A stretch of 64,000 nt of DNA from BOG-938 sp048498155. Lineage in GTDB: Bacteria > Pseudomonadota > Alphaproteobacteria > Caulobacterales > Caulobacteraceae. Shown one piece after another: positions 45,153-53,922 of this stretch. The notes under the pieces are model-generated. The model saw nothing but the letters and a program-made list of their open reading frames with translations, did no database searches and was not told the origin of the DNA. Every line of letters begins with the position of its first letter. Within the stretch, counting starts at the first letter, position 1. The stretch is from positions 5,985 to 69,984 of the forward strand of contig JBEHYN010000009.1 in the NCBI GenBank assembly GCA_048498155.1, read 5' to 3'. The translations under genes were made by a program, and so were the position numbers.

Positions 45153-47057
45153 ATGCACACGAACCTTCGTGGCGCATCGGTCGAAGTTGTGACCGACGCC
45201 ACTCGCGACACCCTTCTCACCGCCTTCGGCAAGGCCACCCTCGAAGATCGATATCTCCTGCCGGGGGAGACCTACCAAGGGCTGTTCGCTCGTGTGGCTA
45301 GCTACTACTCCGACGACTCCGCGATGGCCCAGCGGATGTACGACTACATCAGCCGGCACTGGTTCATGCCAGCGACGCCCGTCCTGTCCAACGGCGGCAC
45401 CGACCGTGGTTTCTCGATCTCCTGCTTCCTGAATGCCGTTCCGGACTCGCTGGACGGCATCCGTGGCAACTTCAACGAGAACATCCAGCTCGCGGCCAAC
45501 GGCGGCGGCATCGGCACCTATTGGGGTGAAGTCCGCTCTATCGAAGAAACCATCCGCGACCGGGGCACGACTTCGGGCGTGATCCCCTTCATCAAGATCC
45601 AAGACAGCCTAACCCTCGGTATCAGCCAGGGCTCGCTGCGTCGCGGCTCTGCGGCTGTCTACCTGGATATCCACCACCCCGAGATCGAGGAATTCGTCGA
45701 CATTCGCCGGGTCGGTGGAGATCCCAACCGTCGCTGCCTGAACATTCACCACGGCATTTCAATCACTGACGACTTCATGCGAGCCGTCGAGAACGGCGAT
45801 GATTTCAATCTGATCAGTCCAAAGGATGGCTCCGTCCGCAAGACGATCAAAGCCCGCGACCTGTGGATCAAAATCCTGAACGCACGCCTGGAGACCGGCG
45901 AGCCCTACATGTTGTTCACCGACACGGTGAACCGTAATCGCCCGCAGATCTATCAGACCCTCGGCTTGAAGGTTCGTCAGTCCAACCTGTGTTCGGAGAT
46001 CGCGCTCCACACCGGCATGGATTATCTCGGGAAGGTCCGCACTGCGGTCTGTTGCTTGGGCTCAATCAACGCCTTCGTCATGGATGATTGGTTCGGCAAC
46101 GAGCTGTTCCTCGCTGACGTGGCCCGCTTCCTCGACAACGTGCTTCAGGATTTCATCGATAAGGCGCGCGGTGTGCCTGGCTTCGAGAACGCGGTCTACT
46201 CCGCGAGCATGGAGCGCTCGATCGGCATCGGCATGATGGGCTTCCACAGCCTGCTTCAGCGCAAGGGTATCCCCTATGAGAGCGCCCTGGCTCATGGCCT
46301 AAACCGACGCTTGTTCAGGTGGCTGTCAGAAACGGGCGCTATAATCAACGAAGCAGCGGCAGACCTATATGGCCCGTGCCCTGATGCTGTGAACGCCGGC
46401 CTGAATATCCGCTGGAGCCACATGTTCTCGATTGCCCCTACCGCGTCGATCTCGATCATCGCTGGCACGACCAGCCCCGGCGTCGAGCCGATGCCTGCGA
46501 ACGTCTATACCCAGAAGACGCTCAACGGCTCCTTCGAAGTCCGCAACGCGGAGCTGGACAAGGTCATCCGTAAGTACGCGGTGCTGGCTGACAACGAGCG
46601 CTCCATCGCCAGCAATGACGCTGTCGAAGCGTTTACTGCTGCTGCATGGAAGCAGGTTCTCGCTGACGAGGGCTCTGTGAAGAACCTGGCCTTCCTCGAC
46701 GACTACGAGCGCGACACCTTCAAGACCTTCATGGAGATCGACCAGCGTTGGGTCATCAATCATGCTGCGGAGCGCGCCAAGGGAAACTACTTCCAGATGG
46801 CGTCCAACAATATCAGCCTGCCGGCAGACGCCCACAAGCAAGACCTGCACAACATCCACATGAAGGCATGGCGCGACGGCGTCCCGTCGCTCTACTACCT
46901 GCGGTCCAAGTCCCTTCTCCGGGGTGCCAAGGTTGGTCATACGGCCGGCGAGATGCCCCAGCCTACGCCACAGCATGACGTCGCCTTGGTGGACCGTGGT
47001 GAGACGCCAGCCCCGTTGAATGACGAGGCGTACGAGGTCTGTTTAGCCTGTCAGTAG
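45153..47057 (+). CDS. nrdA: Class I ribonucleotide reductase large subunit
   Basis: 634 aa, reduces ribonucleotides to deoxyribonucleotides with the small subunit encoded at 47260. Catalytic landmarks: ATPVLSNGGTDRGFSISCF with the first active-site Cys, QSNLCSEI (Asn, Cys and Glu of the finger loop), and a C-terminal CLACQ, the CxxC pair that re-reduces the active site. There is no N-terminal ATP cone, so overall activity is probably not turned off by dATP, as in many phage enzymes. Confidence 0.95.
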   Translation: MHTNLRGASVEVVTDATRDTLLTAFGKATLEDRYLLPGETYQGLFARVASYYSDDSAMAQRMYDYISRHWFMPATPVLSNGGTDRGFSISCFLNAVPDSLDGIRGNFNENIQLAANGGGIGTYWGEVRSIEETIRDRGTTSGVIPFIKIQDSLTLGISQGSLRRGSAAVYLDIHHPEIEEFVDIRRVGGDPNRRCLNIHHGISITDDFMRAVENGDDFNLISPKDGSVRKTIKARDLWIKILNARLETGEPYMLFTDTVNRNRPQIYQTLGLKVRQSNLCSEIALHTGMDYLGKVRTAVCCLGSINAFVMDDWFGNELFLADVARFLDNVLQDFIDKARGVPGFENAVYSASMERSIGIGMMGFHSLLQRKGIPYESALAHGLNRRLFRWLSETGAIINEAAADLYGPCPDAVNAGLNIRWSHMFSIAPTASISIIAGTTSPGVEPMPANVYTQKTLNGSFEVRNAELDKVIRKYAVLADNERSIASNDAVEAFTAAAWKQVLADEGSVKNLAFLDDYERDTFKTFMEIDQRWVINHAAERAKGNYFQMASNNISLPADAHKQDLHNIHMKAWRDGVPSLYYLRSKSLLRGAKVGHTAGEMPQPTPQHDVALVDRGETPAPLNDEAYEVCLACQ

Positions 47058-47094
47058 GCTAACACGTCACACGCGAATTTTTGTCTAGACACCC

Positions 47095-47110
47095 TAGTCA
47101 TCAATGACTA
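47095..47110 (+). promoter_or_regulatory. Palindromic site between nrdA and nrdB
   Basis: Perfect AGTCA-TCAA-TGACTA. TTGTCT lies 14 nt upstream but is badly spaced for a -10. Confidence 0.55.
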
Positions 47111-47174
47111 TTAATATGGAAATGAGCATGAACGCAAAGAGCGACAAAAAGGTTCCGGGGAAAGCGGTCCTATC

Positions 47175-47258
47175 GTGAAACCGATGATCCTCGACGAACA
47201 CGGACTCAAGCCTGGCGTGCAACCGGCTCCGAAGGTCACCATCGGGAAGCGCAAGTAG
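47175..47258 (+). CDS. Possible 27-aa peptide before nrdB
   Basis: GTG start overlapping the stop of a still smaller frame (47116-47178). Reads VKPMILDEHGLKPGVQPAPK and ends 1 nt before the nrdB ATG. It might be a real mini-protein or only a coupling leader. Confidence 0.3.
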   Translation: MKPMILDEHGLKPGVQPAPKVTIGKRK

Positions 47259-47259
47259 C

Positions 47260-48222
47260 ATGGCGCTGGACAAGACCCGTCTGGTCTATCGACCGTTCGA
47301 ATATCCGTGGGCCTACGCTGCCTGGAAGAAGCAGCAACAGGTCCACTGGATGCCCGACGAGATCCCCATGAGCGACGATGTTCGCGATTGGGACCATAAA
47401 CTGACGGCCGGCGAGAAGCACCTGGCTACCCAGATCTTCCGCTTCTTCACCCAGTCCGACGTCGAGGTGAACGACAATTACATGGATCGCTACGCTGCGA
47501 TTTTTAAGCCGACCGAGATCAGGATGATGCTCGCGGCGTTCTCCAACATGGAGACGATCCATATCGCTGCCTATGCCCACCTGGTTGACACCGTTGGGAT
47601 GCCGGACGCTGAGTTTTCCGCCTTCATGAACTATAAGGAAATGAAGGCGAAACATGATTACGTCCAAGGCTTCAACGTCGAGGACTCGTTCGAGGTCGCC
47701 AAGACCCTCGCAGTCTTCGGTGCGTTCATGGAAGGGCTTCAACTCTTCGCAAGCTTTGCTATGCTGATGAACTTTCCCCGCTTCAACAAAATGAAGGGGA
47801 TGGGTCAGGTTGTCACATGGAGCATTCGTGATGAGACCCTTCACTGTGAGAGTATAATCAGGTTATATCATACCTGGCTGGCCGAGCATCCCGAGATAGA
47901 TCGCGGGGAGCTTAGTGAAGCATTAAAGACTATTTGCCGGCAGATGTGCGAGCATGAGTTCGCGTTCATCGACCTGGCATTTGAGCTTGGCGACCTTGAA
48001 GGTCTGAAGGCACAAGACGTCAAGGATTACATAAGGTTTGTTGCAAATCTCAGAATGAAACAACTAGGGGAAGAAGAGTTGTTTCCTGAACAAACTGAAA
48101 ATCCGCTGCCCTGGCTAGATCAACTGGCTAGCGGGCATGAACACGCTAACTTCTTCGAAGCCCGTTCTACGGAATACAGCAAAGCTGCGACACAAGGTAC
48201 TTGGGACGACGTCTTCGGATAA
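47260..48222 (+). CDS. nrdB: Class I ribonucleotide reductase small subunit
   Basis: 320 aa ferritin-like radical protein. Iron ligands and the radical Tyr fit ETIHIAAYAH, with Glu98, His101 and Tyr105; later ligands include MEGLQLFASF and RDETLHCE. The C-terminal peptide (TWDDVFG) is the part that docks on NrdA. It converges with nrdA function although a small palindrome-bearing gap separates the genes. Confidence 0.95.
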   Translation: MALDKTRLVYRPFEYPWAYAAWKKQQQVHWMPDEIPMSDDVRDWDHKLTAGEKHLATQIFRFFTQSDVEVNDNYMDRYAAIFKPTEIRMMLAAFSNMETIHIAAYAHLVDTVGMPDAEFSAFMNYKEMKAKHDYVQGFNVEDSFEVAKTLAVFGAFMEGLQLFASFAMLMNFPRFNKMKGMGQVVTWSIRDETLHCESIIRLYHTWLAEHPEIDRGELSEALKTICRQMCEHEFAFIDLAFELGDLEGLKAQDVKDYIRFVANLRMKQLGEEELFPEQTENPLPWLDQLASGHEHANFFEARSTEYSKAATQGTWDDVFG

Positions 48223-48484
48223 TTGGTATTGCATACGATATTCAGGTTGATGTACAGCATAGTCTATATGCGTAACGAGTGAACTAACTGGGATGGGAAT
48301 GTAAAATGTTCTAGTTTTGTTCTCGTTTTAGCGCTAAGGTTGAACCCAACGCATTGACGACCATGAACGCCAAAGGCTCGGCCTGCCGAGACCCCGGAAG
48401 GTTGATCTGCGAGGGGAACAATAGGCAGTATTGACTAACTAAGCCGGTAGGGAGACCGGCGTACAGCAAAACAGAGGTTCTTAA
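48223..48484 (+). other. Non-coding gap with structured sequence
   Basis: 262 nt between nrdB and thyX with no gene. It contains TTAGCGCTAA, CTCGGC-CT-GCCGAG and CCGGT-N6-ACCGG palindromes, and the regulatory site at 48422. It does not fold into a tRNA by eye. A small RNA or a long leader is possible. Confidence 0.4.
48422..48437 (+). promoter_or_regulatory. Palindromic site before thyX
   Basis: AGGCA-GTAT-TGACTA, one mismatch, 48 nt before the thyX ATG. Contains TTGACT, but no good -10 follows at normal spacing. Confidence 0.5.
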
Positions 48485-49342
48485 ATGCCACACCATCTAC
48501 TTACCGGGCCATCAGTCATCATGATAGCGAAGCCTCAGTTACTTGAGGCCGGTATCAGACAGTTCGCCGAGGAACGATCGCTTGCGGACATCCCCAAGCT
48601 TTATGCGGACACGCCGATCGGACGCATCATGGAACACTCGTCAGCCTACGACGACGAGAAGGAACACGACGACGGGGAGATGCTGGTCGAGTTCGCAGGC
48701 CGGCAGTGCTACCGCTCCTGGCGAAAGGGTCGCGAGACCCACGACTACCTGGAAAACATTCTTGAAACGAAGCACGGGTCGGTCCTGGCCCACGCGCACT
48801 ACAGCTTCGCAATCTTCGGCATTAGCCGGGCAATGTCGCATGAGTTGGTTCGTCACGCGGCCGGCGTCGATATCAGCCAGGAGTCGCAGCGGTTTGTGGA
48901 CGCCAGCGAAGTCGACTTTGTGGTGCCGCCCGCGCTGCTGCACGTCTGGGACGGTGACACGACCTGCGATGACGCTAAGCGCTGGCACGCGGCCCGCGTA
49001 GCAGAAGTCGCGGACTATCAGATCACTCAGGAGCGCGTCGCCGAACAGGCTGAGAAGATGGGTCTCACACCGACCCTGGCCCGTAAGCGCGCGAACGAAG
49101 CCGCCCGCTACTCACTGCCCAACGCGGCCGAGACAGCCGGCGTTTGGACGTTCAACATTCGAGCCCTTCGCCACATCATCAACCTCCGGGGTGACTACAG
49201 CGCGGACCTGGAGATAAGGCGGTTCGCTGCGATCCTGGCTGCGATCATGGTCGAGACCTGCCCGAGCACCTTCCCCGACGTTGTTGTCACGACCGGCGAC
49301 TTCGACGTCGAGGCTGTCACCGTGAAGTACGAGAAGCCCTGA
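48485..49342 (+). CDS. thyX: Flavin-dependent thymidylate synthase
   Basis: 285 aa. It carries the ThyX signature region RHAAGVDISQESQRF, with the flanking SHELV helix, and a downstream RY and NIRAL segment. Makes dTMP from dUMP using FAD and methylene-folate, independent of host ThyA. It belongs to the same dNTP-supply group as the reductase genes. ATG after ACAGAGGTTCTTAA. Confidence 0.92.
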   Translation: MPHHLLTGPSVIMIAKPQLLEAGIRQFAEERSLADIPKLYADTPIGRIMEHSSAYDDEKEHDDGEMLVEFAGRQCYRSWRKGRETHDYLENILETKHGSVLAHAHYSFAIFGISRAMSHELVRHAAGVDISQESQRFVDASEVDFVVPPALLHVWDGDTTCDDAKRWHAARVAEVADYQITQERVAEQAEKMGLTPTLARKRANEAARYSLPNAAETAGVWTFNIRALRHIINLRGDYSADLEIRRFAAILAAIMVETCPSTFPDVVVTTGDFDVEAVTVKYEKP

Positions 49343-49962
49343 TGTCGAAGACTGCACACATCCTGGCGGTCGATGCGGCTGCCCTCCCTGACTATATCCA
49401 CTCGGGGTTCCATCCGATGGACGAGGGCTCCATCTTCGAGCTGCTGGGCGGGAGCCTGTTCGTTGGCCCGCGCCCGCTGCTGGAGACCGACGAGCGGTTC
49501 CGCCAGATCATCCCCTACGTGGTCATCAAGCAGGGCGACGAGTTCATCGGCTACGTGCGCGGCTCGGGTGGCGGTGAGGACCGACTTCACGGCAAGATTT
49601 CGATCGGCGTGGGCGGGCATATCGACCTGCCTGACATAGAGCGTGAGCATGATGGCTCGATCAACCTAGCTCAGACGCTGGGTGAAGCTGCGGACCGGGA
49701 GGTTGACGAGGAAATAGACGCGAACGTCTGGTTCCCCCAAGCCAAGTGGGTCGGTCTTTTAAGCGACAACACTGACGCTGTCGGCCGGGTCCATATCGGC
49801 GTGGTCGGCTTAATCCATATCGATGTCGGCACAGAGATCACCTCGGCCGAAGCTGACACCCTCACCAAGTTGGACGCGTTCTCGTTGTCCGACCTGGAAC
49901 AGAACCGCGACCGGCTGGAAAGCTGGACGGCTCTGCTGCTGCCCCATCTCAACGATCTGTGA
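49342..49962 (+). CDS. Nudix-like hydrolase
   Basis: 206 aa. GVGGHIDL followed by GEAADREVDEEI resembles the Nudix box (G-x5-E-x7-REVxEE), though the spacing is not fully regular. It probably hydrolyses a nucleotide derivative. ATG overlaps the thyX stop. Confidence 0.65.
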   Translation: MSKTAHILAVDAAALPDYIHSGFHPMDEGSIFELLGGSLFVGPRPLLETDERFRQIIPYVVIKQGDEFIGYVRGSGGGEDRLHGKISIGVGGHIDLPDIEREHDGSINLAQTLGEAADREVDEEIDANVWFPQAKWVGLLSDNTDAVGRVHIGVVGLIHIDVGTEITSAEADTLTKLDAFSLSDLEQNRDRLESWTALLLPHLNDL

Positions 49963-49965
49963 CCA

Positions 49966-50640
49966 TTGCGCGTGACCCCTAACTACCCCTCCATCGGGGA
50001 CGAACATCTCAAGGCTCTGGGTTTCGGCCTGGCTGGCGCTCACCGGACCGGTAAGACGACGGTCGCCAAGCTGCTGGCGGAACAGAACCGCTGCCCGCTG
50101 ATCCAGGTCTCGCTGTCGCAGCTCGCGACAGACATGGGCCTGAAGATCGGTCTGGACATGCCGTTTAGTGACAGGCACGTCTTTCAGGAACGCGGCCTGG
50201 ACCTGATGACACAGGCGTACAGCGAGTTCGGGCAGGGCGGTCTGTTCATGACCGACCGGACCCCGATGGATCTCGCCGCCTATGTCATCACGGCCTGGCA
50301 CCCTGCGGTCGCCACAATGGAAGAGACTGAGTGGGCGTCCGATTATGTGTCGCGCTGCATCGACGCGACCAACGCCTGGCTGTTCCAGCTCGGTGTGATC
50401 CAACCGGGTATCCCGTGGGTCGATGACGCGCAGAAGGGTGAGCAGACGCCGTTCTACCGCGAGGCTCTGAACAGCACGATCATCGGTCTGTGCATGGATA
50501 CGCGGACCAAGCCGGCGACGTATGTGGTGGACCGCGACACGCTCGACCTTCACCAGCGTGCGGCTCACCTGACGCGCGCCTACAGCGAGTCGATCACGGA
50601 ATACTCCAACGCGAACACGGCAGTCTTTCCCGTACAATAG
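49966..50640 (+). CDS. P-loop kinase-like ATPase
   Basis: 224 aa, TTG start (or GTG at 49972). P-loop GAHRTGKTTVAKLL near residue 20, then TDRTPMDLAAYVI as an acceptor-site-like motif. The pattern resembles deoxynucleotide or NadR-type kinases (AAA_28-like). Neighbouring nucleotide genes suggest a role in nucleotide metabolism, but the substrate is unknown. Confidence 0.65.
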   Translation: MRVTPNYPSIGDEHLKALGFGLAGAHRTGKTTVAKLLAEQNRCPLIQVSLSQLATDMGLKIGLDMPFSDRHVFQERGLDLMTQAYSEFGQGGLFMTDRTPMDLAAYVITAWHPAVATMEETEWASDYVSRCIDATNAWLFQLGVIQPGIPWVDDAQKGEQTPFYREALNSTIIGLCMDTRTKPATYVVDRDTLDLHQRAAHLTRAYSESITEYSNANTAVFPVQ

Positions 50641-50641
50641 C

Positions 50642-50682
50642 AGTCATTGATGATTGACTATATCGCGTTGTCGCGATAGGTT
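50642..50682 (+). promoter_or_regulatory. Promoter with extended palindrome over the -35
   Basis: AGTCA-N8-TGACTA (50642-50660), an eight-base-spaced variant; its right half is the -35 TTGACT (50654). After 17 bp comes TAGGTT (50677). The spacer itself holds TATCGCG-TTGT-CGCGATA. Confidence 0.65.
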
Positions 50683-50717
50683 GAGACTATCGGACGACAA
50701 CGAGAAACAGAGGCAAA

Positions 50718-51125
50718 ATGAACACCTACGGTATCTCACCGCGCAGGTTCTGGAAGCTCTTCGAGCATGAGGGCTACCAGGTGCTGGCACACGTCAGCGA
50801 GGACGAGGACGGCAACGTCAACTGCGTCCTCGAAGGCTGCGTTCCGGAACTCAACGACGTTGGGACGACCCAGCTCAAGATGGGAAGCGGCGGCAAGGAA
50901 GACGTCGCCAGAGCCATGTTCGACGGACTGGGGGAACCGGCGGAAGTCGTGACTGGCTTCTTCGAACACGTCGGACCGGCTGTCCAGTCGATGCTGGGTG
51001 GGTCCCTCCCGGAAGGCTACGAGGTCTCCGGGGTGTCGTACGATAATGGCGTCAAGGTCGACGGGCAGAGTCATATCACGCGCGGCCCGCACATGCCCAT
51101 CAGCACGTTCGACCACGAGGACTAG
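50718..51125 (+). CDS. Unrecognised phage protein
   Basis: 135 aa, ATG after AACAGAGGCAAA. Gly/Val-rich alpha-beta pattern, no recognised motif. First gene of a run to 52836. Confidence 0.55.
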   Translation: MNTYGISPRRFWKLFEHEGYQVLAHVSEDEDGNVNCVLEGCVPELNDVGTTQLKMGSGGKEDVARAMFDGLGEPAEVVTGFFEHVGPAVQSMLGGSLPEGYEVSGVSYDNGVKVDGQSHITRGPHMPISTFDHED

Positions 51126-51533
51126 GTGCAGCCCGCGTCCATCCAGGACGAGCTGTGGAGGAAGGCGCTCGACCAGATCGCCCACCTCCAGGCGGCCCAT
51201 GAAGACGACCGTATCTCGGCCGAGAGCTTCAAGGTCGGCGTCGAGACTATCTGGGCTGTCCTGGGCGGTGTCGTCGATACCAAGGACTTCCAAGACCTGA
51301 TGCACGAGGCAAACCAGGAGGTCTCAACCCTCCGGATCGAGCCGCGCATCCGCGTCCTTCAGAAGGACGATCGCCTGGTCATGATCGAGCGGCGAGGGGA
51401 GTGCATCAAGCTCCACGCCGGCCGCGTGCCCAGTCACCAGGAGAAGACATTCGGGATGGAAGGCGACGCCATCGAGTTCGCCAAGCAAACCGAACAGGAC
51501 GTGATCAGCAAGGGCTTCGCGAGGACGATATGA
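51126..51533 (+). CDS. Unrecognised phage protein
   Basis: 135 aa, GTG start directly after the previous stop. The C-terminal part (VLQKDDRLVMIERRGECIKL) looks like a small beta domain. Not recognised. Confidence 0.5.
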   Translation: MQPASIQDELWRKALDQIAHLQAAHEDDRISAESFKVGVETIWAVLGGVVDTKDFQDLMHEANQEVSTLRIEPRIRVLQKDDRLVMIERRGECIKLHAGRVPSHQEKTFGMEGDAIEFAKQTEQDVISKGFARTI

Positions 51534-51781
51534 AACGCAACGCATTTGGCGAGTACATCTTCACACCGGCAGACTCAGACCTGGCTGAGACCTTCTTCGA
51601 AGAGTTCGGGGTCGAGCCGGCTGACGTCGAGCTGGAAGCGATCCTGTTCGAGGAAGACCCCAACTTCGCCTGGTGCTGCACCGTAACCGACCAGGACGGG
51701 CATGAAATCCAGGTCCACGACTTCCAGACCGAAGGTGCGCTGCTGGAGTGGCTTACAGACAATGGTGTGACCGTTGGCTGA
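51530..51781 (+). CDS. Small acidic phage protein
   Basis: 83 aa, ATG overlapping the previous stop by 4 nt. Very acidic (DSDLAETFFEEFGVEPADVE). Function unknown. Confidence 0.55.
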   Translation: MKRNAFGEYIFTPADSDLAETFFEEFGVEPADVELEAILFEEDPNFAWCCTVTDQDGHEIQVHDFQTEGALLEWLTDNGVTVG

Positions 51782-52100
51782 TCAATCCCCCTATCACGAG
51801 CTTTTCAGCAACTGGGCGGACGTTCAGCAAGAGTTCGCCATGAACGAACCCGAGCCGACGGCGGTCCTCTATGCCTACTACCAGTTTGAGGATTACAGCG
51901 GCGACGCCGAGGTCCTCTATAAGCGCGGCCGGCGATACTACCTGGTCGAGGGCGGACATTGCTCCTGTCACGGCCTGGAAGGGCAGTGGGAGCCAACCGA
52001 GTACCCGACCAAGCGGGTCCTGATCAACTGTCTCAAGAAGGCCGGCGGCTACCGTCGAGGCCATACGTCTGCGATGCTCGCAGCGCTCGGTGTGAAATGA
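51774..52100 (+). CDS. Unrecognised phage protein with CSCHG motif
   Basis: 108 aa, TTG start overlapping the previous gene. YYLVEGGHCSCHGLEGQWEP is a memorable sequence seen in other phage proteins of unknown function. Confidence 0.55.
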   Translation: MADQSPYHELFSNWADVQQEFAMNEPEPTAVLYAYYQFEDYSGDAEVLYKRGRRYYLVEGGHCSCHGLEGQWEPTEYPTKRVLINCLKKAGGYRRGHTSAMLAALGVK

Positions 52101-52297
52101 CAGTGCTCACGATCATCGGCTGGCTCTTCCTGGTCGGGCTGGGCGGCTACTTCACCTTAGCAGGCATCATCCTGTGCATCGTGTCGCTCGGCTTTAGCGG
52201 ACGTGCATCGTGGGAGGTTATTCCTTCTATGATTGGCATCGCGATCCTGTGTCTGGCCGTCTACCTTTCACCCTTCACAGTGAGCCTACGACATTGA
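52097..52297 (+). CDS. Small two-helix membrane protein
   Basis: 66 aa, ATG overlapping the previous stop. Two hydrophobic segments (about residues 3-30 and 42-60). Overlaps the exonuclease start. Function unknown. Confidence 0.5.
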   Translation: MTVLTIIGWLFLVGLGGYFTLAGIILCIVSLGFSGRASWEVIPSMIGIAILCLAVYLSPFTVSLRH

Positions 52298-52836
52298 TCA
52301 TCGCCGGCATCGACTTAGAGACGACGGGTCTGCTCGCGCCCGAACACCGCATCATCGAAGTCTGTGTGTCTCGCTACGAGTGGGACGGCACGACGGCTCG
52401 TCACCTGGACAAGCTGGTCGAGCGCATCGACCCCAAACGCGCGATCGACAAGAAGGCTCAGGACGTCCACAAGATCACGCCCAACGACCTGATCGGAAAG
52501 CCCACCTGGGACGTGGTCGGTCCGCAAGTCGCCGAGCGTCTGAAGGACGTGGATGTCGGCGTCGGACATAACTTCATTGACTTCGACGGCCCGTTCCTGA
52601 TCCAGGAGTGGGAGCGCATCAAATGCCCGATCCCGGACTTCGCTCCGTTCGACACCATGCTGGAAGGTCGCTGGGCAACTGCTATGGGGTCCGTGCCGTC
52701 CCTGAAGGCCCTGTGTTTCGCCTGTGGTATCCCATACATCCTGACCGCAGCCCACGCGGCTGATTACGACGTCGATGTTATGATGGACTGTCTGTTCTTT
52801 GGAATAAAACGAGGCGTCTTCACGATCAAAGTGTAG
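52294..52836 (+). CDS. DEDDh 3'-5' exonuclease (DnaQ-like)
   Basis: 180 aa, TTG start overlapping the membrane protein stop. ExoI motif GIDLETTGLL (D-x-E), ExoII HNFIDFD and ExoIII HAADYDVD mark a DnaQ-type proofreading nuclease. The phage DnaE-type polymerase has lost its PHP metal ligands, so this gene is a natural candidate for its proofreading subunit. Confidence 0.88.
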   Translation: MIIAGIDLETTGLLAPEHRIIEVCVSRYEWDGTTARHLDKLVERIDPKRAIDKKAQDVHKITPNDLIGKPTWDVVGPQVAERLKDVDVGVGHNFIDFDGPFLIQEWERIKCPIPDFAPFDTMLEGRWATAMGSVPSLKALCFACGIPYILTAAHAADYDVDVMMDCLFFGIKRGVFTIKV

Positions 52837-52915
52837 ACTTTCATAACGCGAACCCGTATCCTATTGGAGCCTCTGTTTTGCCGTCGCGCTTACAGCGTAC
52901 GATCAAACAGCACTT

Positions 52916-52950
52916 AAGGGCTCCTCTCACGGGGAGCCCTTTCTTTTTGG
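52916..52950 (+). terminator. Intrinsic terminator
   Basis: AAGGGCTCC/GGAGCCCTT stem with an eight-base loop followed by TTTCTTTTT. About 60 nt of untranslated sequence separate it from the exonuclease stop. Confidence 0.9.
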
Positions 52951-52956
52951 CAGAGC

Positions 52957-53343
52957 ATGAACGGCGACGAATTCATCGACTATATCGGGCTCTTGAAGCA
53001 AGGCGAGATGGTCATCCCCACCTATTTGGCAGATGCTATCCGAGCGATGGCAGCTACCGGGCCGGGCACTCCTGATCTCGAAGGCTTCCACAAAATGTAC
53101 GCCCCCGAATGGGACGTAACCGATGAAGAACGCCGGCAGGACGAGCTGCGGTTGCTCGCGGACGTTTATGGCGAAGAGAATATCCTCACCGACGAGCAGG
53201 TAGCAGAGCGGCAAGCCGCCCAACGCGAACGCTGGCGTGCGAAGAAACGCATCATGGCCTGGCGCGAGGTTCCTCTCCTGCGTCGCAAGTGGATCGAGCA
53301 TCGCAGGGTGTATGGGCCAGGGACCGACTTCGGAGTGTTTTAG
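52957..53343 (+). CDS. Unrecognised helical phage protein
   Basis: 128 aa, ATG just after the terminator, so it needs its own promoter, which I did not find. Helical and charged, C-terminal half basic (RWRAKKRIMAWREVPLLRRK). Confidence 0.5.
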   Translation: MNGDEFIDYIGLLKQGEMVIPTYLADAIRAMAATGPGTPDLEGFHKMYAPEWDVTDEERRQDELRLLADVYGEENILTDEQVAERQAAQRERWRAKKRIMAWREVPLLRRKWIEHRRVYGPGTDFGVF

Positions 53344-53384
53344 GACAGCTTGACTTGTGTGTTATACTAAGTCATAACTGACTA
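53340..53384 (+). promoter_or_regulatory. Promoter and perfect palindrome before a small protein gene
   Basis: AGTCA-TAAC-TGACTA at 53370-53384. Two readings of the promoter: TATACT (53363) with a weak TTAGGA -35, or TTGACT (53350), 17 bp, CATAAC with the palindrome in the spacer. Confidence 0.65.
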
Positions 53385-53399
53385 ATAACCGGAGTGACC

Positions 53400-53732
53400 A
53401 TGCCCGCCACCATCATCCTTTCCAAGGCCGAAGCCGACTTCCTTCGCTCTGAAGACGTCGCCGGCATCAGCGGTTACGCGTTCAAGTACAGCGTGGGTGA
53501 CACCGCCAAGATCCTCGCTGGTCTCCCCAAGACCAATGAAGCCTATGCGTCTTTCGCTGGTCGCCTGGCTGCGGTCGCAACCCAGCTTGGCGTACCCGAC
53601 GTCATGTTCACGAAACCAGAACACACAGCGGACTCAAACCCCGCTGTGGTAGAGCCGCCCCCGCTCAGTGGGTCGGTTGAGCCGGAACACAGTTTCTCTG
53701 TGTCTGCCGGCGGGTCCGAGTCGCCCGAGTAA
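53400..53732 (+). CDS. Small phage protein, unrecognised
   Basis: 110 aa, ATG 7 nt after GGAG. Helical first half, low-complexity Pro/Ser/Glu second half. Function unknown. Confidence 0.5.
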   Translation: MPATIILSKAEADFLRSEDVAGISGYAFKYSVGDTAKILAGLPKTNEAYASFAGRLAAVATQLGVPDVMFTKPEHTADSNPAVVEPPPLSGSVEPEHSFSVSAGGSESPE

Positions 53733-53762
53733 ACAACTTACTGTACTTGGGTGATGTCGTAG

Positions 53763-53793
53763 AGGGCGTGGAGTTTTAAACACTCCACGCCCT
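53763..53793 (+). terminator. 12-bp perfect hairpin
   Basis: AGGGCGTGGAGT pairs with ACTCCACGCCCT across TTTAAAC. No T run after it. A likely transcript end or RNA-stabilising structure. Confidence 0.65.
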
Positions 53794-53922
53794 AGTAGTA
53801 TGTAACGTCATAGGCAAGGCAAGTGCGATGCCAGTCAAAGACCAGTTGCGCGCCTAATTTGCAGGGTGCATATTCTAATCACGGTCAAGCAAACGACCGG
53901 TGCAACGCAAACTGAGGCAGAA

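Noticed and set aside
48320..48420. Possible tRNA in the nrdB-thyX gap
   Set aside because: GGTTGAACC hinted at a T-arm, but no acceptor stem, D-arm or anticodon arm could be placed around it.
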